Shown one piece after another: positions 47,112 to 55,776 of a stretch of DNA of 64,000 nucleotides (the stretch's first letter is position 1; each line of letters begins with the position of its first letter). Source of the DNA: Aquilaria yunnanensis (Eukaryota; Streptophyta; Magnoliopsida; Malvales; Thymelaeaceae). The stretch spans positions 15,998,501 through 16,062,500 of the forward strand of contig CM077599.1 in the NCBI GenBank assembly GCA_039654915.1, in the 5' to 3' direction. The translations under genes and the position numbers were made by a program. The notes beneath the pieces are model-generated. The model was given only the letters and a program-made list of their open reading frames with translations. It was not told the DNA's origin and did no database searches.

Positions 47112-50100
47112 ATGAAAACCGGTTCGTTGCTCAAGCTATTAAGTCATTTGTTCTTCGCAACACTGCTTCTGGGGAATCAGCTGGTTCAATGCAGCATCAC
47201 ATACGATAAGAAGGGCATTCTCATAAATGGGCAACGAAAAATCCTCCTTTCCGGCTCTATTCACTATCCCAGAAGCACTCCAGAGGTTTTTAGTTCAAAT
47301 AAATAAAGAAGTTGACCTTTTTTGTTGCTTCTTTTCTTCTGAAACTGACATTTTTTAAGCAAAAAGTTGTCATTTCGTTGTGTTTGTGTGATTGTAGATG
47401 TGGGAGGATCTTATAACGAAAGCAAAAGATGGAGGCTTGGATGCCATCGATACCTATGTTTTCTGGAATCTTCATGAACCTTCTCCTGGCAAGGTATTAG
47501 ATATATTTTCCTTCTTGTTATGTTTTTTTTTTTTGTCTTAAATGGGGTTAACGCTCTAATGGAGTAATACATTTTGTTCACGATAAGCTGCAGTATAATT
47601 TTGAGGGGAGAAATGATCTGGTGAGATTCATCAAGACGGTACATAAATTGGGGTTACACGCGCATCTCAGGATTGGACCGTACGTTTGTGCAGAGTGGAA
47701 TTTTGGGTACGTTTAATGCTTAAAAGTTTTCTATTTTTACTTCTACTGAGAAGATTTTGCAAGAAAATTTATGTCTTTTTAGTGTGGATATTGGATTTGA
47801 AGTTGCTTTTTTTCTCGTTCTGTGTCAGAGGATTTCCGGTCTGGCTCAAGTTTGTTCCTGGTATCAGCTTCAGAACAGACAATGAGCCTTTCAAGGTTCT
47901 TTCTGTTCCATTTCCCTTTTCCCTCCCTTTTAACTGTTACCTATGGTAAGAATTTGACACTAGTGCGATTATATGGGAGAGTTCTAACGCTAAGGATTTT
48001 AATGCAGTCCGCAATGCAAGGGTTTACCCAGAAAATTGTGCAGATGATGAAAAATGAGAATTTGTTTGCATCACAAGGTGGTCCAATCATCCTATCCCAG
48101 GTACAAGATAGATATTTCTGGGCTCTGACTTTAATATTCTCAAGTTATACTCATCAGTAGAACTGGAAACCAAGACTCATAGCTAAATCGTTAGCCCCTT
48201 AATTAATGATTAGGTTGAGAAGACATCAGTGGAAAAGCACGATTTGCATGCTAAGAGTTTGCTTTTCTAGATACAGCTAGTTGATTAATGATATGCATTT
48301 TCTGAAGATTGAGAATGAGTATGGACCTGAGAGTAATGCACTTGGAGCTGCTGGTCATGCATACATTAACTGGGCAGCAAAAATGGCTGTGGGACTAGAT
48401 ACAGGTGTTCCATGGGTAATGTGCAAGGAAGATGATGCGCCCGACCCTGTGGTGAGCTCCCTTGTTTCATCTACTCCGCAACGCTAAACCTCACTTCACA
48501 CGGATTTGCTCGAGAACTTTCTGTTCTTTTATTGAGGTTTATTAATAATTCTCCTTAAATTCTAATATGGTCCCTCGTTTGGCTTGTAAAGATAAACTCA
48601 TGCAACGGATTTTACTGTGATTCGTTCACTCCCAACAAACCATACAAACCTACTATGTGGACAGAGGCTTGGAGTGGCTGGTAACAGTCATCTTTGTTGG
48701 AAATATCAAATAATATTATGTTGTTGTCCTTGTCAGCCTTTGTTGATTTTTCTATTTGGCTATTTTGTTCATACTGGAAAAGGTTTACTGAATTTGGTGG
48801 AGCCGTTCACAAGCGACCAGTTGAAGACTTGGCCTTTGCGGTAGCTCGTTTCATACAGAAGGGAGGCTCATTTGTTAATTACTATATGGTTGGCTGCTTC
48901 ACTTGAGAAATTCCGTTCTTGATTGGTACTCTAGTTTCTTTGACTGAGTACTGCATGGAGTTCTGGCTTTTAACGTATGGTTGGATGTTCTTATGATAGT
49001 ATCATGGAGGAACCAACTTTGGGCGCTCTGCAGGAGGTCCATTCATAACTACTAGTTATGACTATGATGCTCCAATTGATGAATATGGTAAGAGAACTCA
49101 AGCAATTATTTATTCCACATTTGAACCCCCCCCCCCACAAAATAGAGCCAGTTTTCCTAGTGAAGCATAACTTGGCAGACTAAGACATGGTCAGAACTAG
49201 GGATGTGACCGAACCGAGCAATTAACAGGCTAGCTCTGGGTCGGGCCAATTGACCTTGAGCCTGAGAAATTACTTGTCACTTTGTTGAGCCAAACTTCAA
49301 GCTTGGAATGTTCACGCTCAATTAAGCCATTCAGCCTTTAATATTTATAATGTAATAGAGCTAATTACACCTATCCCCCTAAAGTTAGGTTATAATTACA
49401 ATTGACCTCTAAAATTTTGAAAATTATACTTTGCCCTTAATGCTATTGAACTTATCAAACTATTCGAGTTAAGCTCAAGCCTATATTCTAGGAACTTGTC
49501 GAGCTAGAGCCTGAGCCCATCCATATTCTTATTGAGCCGAGCTTGAGCCCAGAGTGTTTAGACTCGGCTTGGATCCATTATACCCCTAGTCAAAACTAAG
49601 GATGCTAAGGCATTCATGGCTCTCCTAAAACTTTGTGAATACTCTTGTTTTGTAGATGATCTGATTTTGCCTCGCTGAAGCATGATCACTAAATGTTCAT
49701 TTTCTTGCACCTTCATATACGTGAAATTGTCGTGCTAATTTAGTGCTTTCTCTTCATCGTTTTCTTTTCATTGCTTCCTCTGTTCTCTTTTAATGTTTCC
49801 CTTACAGTTGTCGTCACAGCCCAACATTTCTCTATCTCTAGGTTTGGTCCAGCAACCTAAATATGGTCATCTGAAAGAGCTTCACGGGGCAATTAAGTTA
49901 TGTGAACCTGCTTTGGTTTCCTCTGATCCTACTGTTTCTCCACTTGGAACCTACCAGCAGGTAAGCTATACTCTGGTATTCTTTTAAGATCTTTGTTACA
50001 TCCGAATAGCGTTTACCGGAAGAAAGATGTAAACAAGGATAAGAAGCAACTGATCTTTCAATGTTTACTACCTCAAATTTGTCCAGGCTACTGTCTTCTC

Positions 50101-52017
50101 ATCTGGGCAAGGACTTTGTGCAGCTTTCCTCTCCAATTTCAATTCAAAATCAGCTGCCAGCATAAAGTTTAATAATAGGCTCTATAATCTTCCACCTTGG
50201 TCTATTAGTATTCTTCCTGATTGCAAGAATGTGGTATTTAACACTGCAATGGTAATTTTCCGGCGACCAACGTGGTCATGAAGCACAATCTGTTGCTTAG
50301 CCCTTGTAATTTATTTTGAGGCCGTTGAATGCTGATTCTATTGCTGTAAGGTTACACAGGTTGGTGCTCAAACCAGTCAAGCGCAAATGATACCTGCCAA
50401 CGCGATGATCTTGTCCTGGGAAGCGTTCGGTGAAAATATATTTAGTCAAGGGGAACCATCAACAATGGCAGCGGTTGGGCTCTTGGAACAGATCAATGTT
50501 ACCAGAGACAACAGCGACTATCTGTGGTACATGACCAGGTGATTTATCCCGAGCTTTAATTGCACTAGTTAACTTCAGATACGCGAAACAAATAATTCTG
50601 AGGAATGTCTTCCTTCTAAACCAGCCTTTGAGTTTAGAATTCTTGGGCTACCATAGCGAGATTCTGTATTGCAGAAGAAAGTTGCGTTTTAATATCAGTT
50701 TCAATTACTTTATCATGTTCAATTGTAGTTACCTTTTTTTACTTGAATTTATTTCCAGTGTTGACATAAGTCCTTCAGAATCATTTCTAAGAGGCGGCCA
50801 AAAACCCACTCTGACGGTGGGCTCAGCCGGTCATGCTATTCATGTTTTCGTCAATGGAGAGTTTGCTGGTCTGTCAACATACCGCTTAAAAAAGCAATCA
50901 TGTCAAGTATCAAGCAGTTTCTGAAATGTGATGACTAACACTTCACTGACGATAAGTAGTAAATAACAGGTTCATCATTCGGAAGCAGGGAGAATAGAGG
51001 ATTTACATTTACACAACAAATCGATTTACGAGCAGGAACAAACAGAATCGCGCTACTCAGCGTTGCTGTTGGCTTACCGGTTAGTACAAAGGGAAATTGA
51101 TTAATAGAAGCATTTACATTGGCATGACTTCACTTTGATGCGTTTAAAATTTTGGCTTCCCACACGGAAATTGAACAACTACCCAATTGAAGAACGTTGG
51201 CTTGCATTACGAAACTTGGAAAACTGGAATCCAGGCTGTTTCTCTCCACGGTCTGGACCAGGGGAACAGAGATCTAACTTGGCAAAAATGGGGCTACCAG
51301 GTTTGACCAAACATAATCAACTGTTCAATTGTAGTTATTTGCATGATTTAGTTGTATTATCATTGGTAAAAGAAGCTTATTCTCGTATGGCTTTCTATGA
51401 AAACAGGTAGGCTTAAAAGGAGAAGTGATGGATTTGGTCTCACCAAATGGAGCCCCCGATGTTGATTGGGTGCGCGGGTCACTGGCAACGCAAATCCAGC
51501 AACCCATGACATGGTATAAGGTAGGGTGGAAGGTAAAGAGGCCTGAGGAAAAGACGGCCAAATTGTTGACTCCGTGTCTGAATCTTACAGGCCTATTTCG
51601 ACGCACCAGAAGGACATGAACCGCTGGCTTTGGACTTGAGAAGTATGGGTAAGGGTCAGGTATGGATAAACGGACAGAGCATAGGGAGGTACTGGTTGAC
51701 ATATGCCCAAGGTGATTGCAGAAGTTGCAGTTACTCTGGAACTTTCAGACCTCAAAACTGCCAAGTTGGTTGTGGAGAACCAACCCAGAGATGGTATGGC
51801 TACAACCAAGAGAAAGCCATATCAATGTTTCCTGTTGAACCTCATAGCTCTGTCTCTTAATTCACTAACTTTGATGGCACAAACTTGCCTCTTGAAAAAT
51901 TTCAGGTATCATGTTCCAAGATCGTGGCTAAAGCCAACACAGAACATGCTGGTGCTTTTTGAAGAACTTGGAGGGGATGTTTCAAGCATCTCTATTGCAA
52001 AGCGATCTTTTAGCTGA
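47112..52017 (+). CDS. Beta-galactosidase, glycoside hydrolase family 35
   Basis: Eighteen exons give 729 residues: 47112-47285, 47398-47493, 47594-47706, 47829-47895, 48008-48100, 48308-48451, 48592-48680, 48783-48888, 49000-49087, 49842-49960, 50087-50251, 50360-50538, 50759-50868, 50970-51079, 51193-51300, 51407-51520, 51591-51793 and 51906-52017 (TGA). The enzyme removes terminal beta-galactosyl residues from cell-wall polysaccharides or glycoproteins. A signal peptide occupies about residues 1-28, so it is secreted. GH35 motifs are [28 protein letters not shown], the signature [14 protein letters not shown] with acid/base Glu185, and [15 protein letters not shown] with nucleophile Glu254. 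Later domains hold [10 protein letters not shown] and [14 protein letters not shown]. It ends at ISIAKRSFS without the C-terminal SUEL lectin domain, like about half the plant family. Exon 12 has two in-frame acceptors (50351 or 50360). No lesion was seen. Confidence 0.95.
49198..49588. mobile_element. hAT-type MITE in beta-galactosidase intron 9, copy B
   Basis: The ends TAGGGATG... and ...ATACCCCTA are flanked by 8-bp repeats GTCAGAAC (49190-49197) and GTCAAAAC (49589-49596), seven of eight matching. The interior carries GAGCCGAGC, CTCAAGC and similar words, like copy A at 43892-44322. It explains most of the length of this 754-bp intron, the longest of the gene. Confidence 0.8.
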
Positions 52018-52497
52018 AGAAGCATGGGGAAGAGAAACGGAGCAAACTTGCAACTTACGTGGTGCAAATGCTGTTTCCTCATTGTTCATGCAACGTGAAT
52101 GGCCACAGTTTGGTGGCTGGCCTAGTTTTGTTGTAGGCTAGTCTCTGACTGGCCAAAACGCCCACATGAATAACTATTGCAACTGTAGAGTATTTGAGAT
52201 ACGAGTAATATAGTGCAACATATTTAAGAGCAAACAGAGGCGCTTCTATGTGCTTTATTTCAACTTAAATTACCGACTCTATTGCTTAACTGTATCACTC
52301 TGACAGGATCATTCTATTTAGCAACAAATTATCAAGGATTATTGAAATCAGACACATAGAAGATTAACATAACTGCAACAGTTAGGTAAAAGATCAGCAG
52401 CCGGACCAGATCTAGAAGAGATGATATAGTAATGATCAATTCTATGGTGAAACAGTTTGAGACAACCCTAAAAGAGCATGCAGCTATGGCGCGTCTG
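52018..52497. other. Spacer between convergent beta-galactosidase and thioredoxin genes
   Basis: These 480 bp hold the two 3' untranslated regions. No repeat or gene was recognised. Confidence 0.55.
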
Positions 52498-53604
52498 CTA
52501 TGCAGTTGCATGCTTGGCAATCGTCTGGTGCAGCTCATCCTTCTTTGCACCGACAACCTTGTCCACAAGTTTGCCTTCTATAAAGAAGAGGAAAGTTGGC
52601 ATTGCTTCAACCCTCCAATCCTCAGCAACAGGCTGCAAAAAGAAAGGTAATCAAGGCCAAGCAAGGTATGAGATGGGCAGGGCAACAGCCATCGATACTT
52701 TATCAGGCATACAAAAGAAAGAAGAGAAACTCAAGAAAGGGTAAGGTTCGGATATCTTACACTCAGTTCATCAACATCCACCTTCAAGAACATGACGTTG
52801 GGCATCTTCTTGGCGGTATCTGCCAGGACTGGGGAAATCACGCGGCACGGTGCGCACCATGAAGCTGTGAAATCCACAACCACCTGAAAATAAGGCGTGT
52901 ATTTGAGCAATAAATATCTTCAAAACGGAGAGGCTAGCAGAGCCTCAAATGAAAGTTTGGAAAACGAAGATCCACACGTTGTATATTTGGTTAAATCAGT
53001 TTCCAAAAACTGTACATTATTAGCAGTATCTTGTTTAGCATCAATCGAACACAAAAGTTCAGGTCTCAGTTTTTCCATGTGTGATCCAAACATAGGGAAA
53101 TTAAATTCTTATGTCTATAATCATGTTATGGTCCATTAACTTAACTTTTCATATATCTTATTTTATTAAAATCTTGAAAATTCCTCAACCGATACGAACG
53201 CACTCTGGGGAAACAAGAATCACCTCCATATCCAATGTTCCAAACAGGCGAAGGCGTAAAGGAACACATGCAGCGAGCGAATGAACAACTAAAGGTCAAC
53301 ACCTAATCATATTTTGACCCCAAAAAAAAAACTGAAAATGAAAATGAAAAAGCGAGCCGATAACCAACGAACACTAAAAAATCATCGAAAGAGAACAAAC
53401 ATGCCCCACAGAAAAAAAAAACAATTAAAAATGAAGAAAGAAAGATTAAATTAGCAGGCAAATTTATAGTAATGGCTAGAAAATTAAGAGGGGTAGATTA
53501 AGAGCGAAGATCTGTACCAGTTTCTTAGAGTCGATTCCCTTCTGGAATTGCTGCTTCCATTGCTCAACGGTGTGGCAGCTGATGACTTGTCCCTCTTCCG
53601 CCAT
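52498..53604 (-). CDS. Thioredoxin h-type with WCAPC active site
   Basis: Three exons on the minus strand give 114 residues: 53604-53518, 52883-52761 and 52632-52498 (TAG). The exon pattern and the absence of a transit or signal peptide fit a cytosolic thioredoxin h, which reduces disulfides of target proteins with electrons from NADPH-thioredoxin reductase. Visible are the N-terminal [16 protein letters not shown] with Cys10 of subgroup I, the active site [14 protein letters not shown] (Cys39, Cys42), FLKVDVDEL, and AMPTFLFF with cis-Pro82. The active site is WCAPC, read from TGG TGC GCA CCG TGC, whereas plant h-types normally have WCGPC or WCPPC. Everything else is family-like, so it is probably active, with possibly altered redox potential or partners. 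It is convergent with the beta-galactosidase. Confidence 0.95.
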
Positions 53605-53859
53605 CTCTCTCTCTTCTGTTAAGCTTTCTCACAATTATCAGATCTCGCGACAAATTCCGTTCTTTCACAGGTAGAGAAATGCTTCCTTACGATCGATTTT
53701 ATAGATAACTCTGGCCTCTGACTAATGTGACGTGACGCGTGACGAACGCGCTCTAGAAGGAGATTATCAGATTACCACCGTACCACGTCCACGTCCTCCA
53801 TGTCTGACGTTTCTCGTGTAGACGCCGTTAGTCCCAAGGGGGCACGGATGGAGCACGCC
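53605..53859. promoter_or_regulatory. Thioredoxin upstream region
   Basis: Read on the minus strand, it is CT/GA-rich just before the ATG (AGAGAGAGAGATGG context). A MITE lies from 53860, leaving about 255 bp of upstream DNA. No TATA box is assigned with confidence. Confidence 0.4.
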
Positions 53860-54388
53860 AGTAAATAACACCAATGGTCCAAAACTTTTAAATTTCCATT
53901 ATAAATCAGTACATAGTCTTTTATTTTATTGCAAACTGATCTCAAATATTTATGATTCATTGCTTATTGATTCTTAATCCTAGGCAAACATAGAAACTCA
54001 ATTTAAAAAAAATATAAACTGATAATTTAAATTATTAATTATCTTTGAGAAAATTATGACATAATTTGAATTTATTGAAAGATAACTATTGAACGGTTTA
54101 AATTTGTTAGTTTTCACGAATTATCTAACATTAATTTTTTAGATTCTAATTTAAACTATTCGGTAACTATTTTTTTGTAAATTTAAATTATGTCATAATT
54201 TTCTAACATCTAATGAATAATTTAAATTATTAATTTTTTTCTCTGTAAATTAAGTTTCTGTATTTGCCTAAGATTAGAAATCAATATGTAATGAATTATA
54301 AAGATTTGAAACCAATTTGTAATAAAATGAAGGTTGGGGACTAATTTACAATAGAAATTAAAGATTTGGGACTAAGGATGTTTTTACC
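53860..54388. mobile_element. MITE, about 529 bp, copy 1 (complete)
   Basis: The left arm (GTAAATAACACCAATGGTCC...) and the reverse of the right arm (GGTAAAAACATCCTTAGTCC...) are similar for about 150 bp, including ATTTTATTGCAAACTGAT or ATTTTATTACAAATTGGT and CTTAATCCTAGGCAAACA or CTAATCTTAGGCAAATA. The interior is also palindromic (TTTAAATTATGTCATAATTT). No clear target duplication remains, so the superfamily is not certain; the arm style is Mutator-like. Confidence 0.75.
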
Positions 54389-54503
54389 TTGAAATCCAAC
54401 GGTCAATGTCATTTTTCAATCTTGCTCTAGTCAAATGAGGACCAACGCAAACCAAAACAAAACAACTTGAACACGTCAAAATTCCCGGTCTAATTCTATC
54501 GCT

Positions 54504-54903
54504 GTAAATAGCACCATTCATCATTTTTCATAGTAAAATTGATTTTGAACCTTCATTTTATTATAAATCAGTTCCAAATTCTAAAAATTGTTGTATATTG
54601 ATCCTTAATTCTAGGCATATACAGAAACCCAATTTACAAAGAGTAGAGATTAATAATGTAAATGCTCCATTAATCAATAAATTTTTTTGGTACAATTTAA
54701 ATTTATGAAATACAATTACCAAACTATTTAAATTATAATTAAAAAAATTGAAGTCAAATAGTTACACAAAATTTAATGTTAATGAATTCAAACTATTTGG
54801 CAATTGTCTTCTAATAATTACAAATTATGCCATAATTTTTTGACGATTAATGAACCATTTAAACTATATATCTTTTCTTCCTATAAATCGGGTTTTTATG
54901 CTA
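54504..54903. mobile_element. MITE copy 2, 3' end missing
   Basis: It starts GTAAATAGCACCATTCATCA and follows copy 1 landmark by landmark (ATTTTATTATAAATCAGTTC, TTCTAGGCATATACAGAAAC, AATTATGCCATAATTTTTTG) up to about GGGTTTTTATG. There it breaks off where the putative LTR begins. The missing right arm was not found in the window. Confidence 0.65.
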
Positions 54904-55776
54904 TGTTAGTTGATAGTCACATGATGTTCCTATATATTTTACTCACCTTTATATTAAATTGTTGAATTTGCTAGATTTTAGTTGCATTTTATGTTTTGTA
55001 GGTTGCATTGCATATCTTAAGGGTTTAAATGGTCAATTGGATGAAGAAATAAAAGAAGAGGAAATGAAAAATGAAGACAAAGAAAGCTTGGAAGATGAGT
55101 ATCTTACAACCCAATTTTGGACTTTTTGTTGATAGATTCAAGCTTTGGTGAAAAAATGGAAGTTATAGCCTTTCTTCTTAACTTTGTATAGGTTCTTGAT
55201 TCACTTCAATCTGACACCAATGGCAAAATTTATGCTCAAAATACTGAAAGGTGTTGAAGCTGAAAAAATGAACAAAAAAGTGCGATTGTGCTTTCAAACT
55301 ACGGTCACACTCTGAAGCTGGAAAATCAATTCAAGAGGTGGAGATGTGCAAAGGGGGGACAATTTTTGGACTTGGGAGTATTTCTAAATCAAGTGGGCCT
55401 TAATTCTCATATATTTACCTTTCAATTAGCCATCTACAATGTGACAAAGATCATAATTTCTTAGAGAGGGGATAGAAGGCTAGGATTAAAAGAAAAAAAC
55501 ACATCTTTTTAATCTAAGAAAGGGCAGAGCATCATCTTCTTCATTCTTTCATTTTTTTTTTCATGGAGGAGGCTACCATCGGAGAACTCATTTGGAGAAG
55601 GCTTGTAGTGCTCAAGAAAGCTTGCTTGGAGACTTGAAGGATCAAGTTCTACTAAGTCTACTTTGATTATTTCCTTCATTTTCTTTGTAACTAGCTATGG
55701 AAGCTATTTCTTCTATTTTTATGTTTTCTTTGAGAATAGAGTAGTTTTTATTGCACTTTCTATGAATGTAGTTTCT

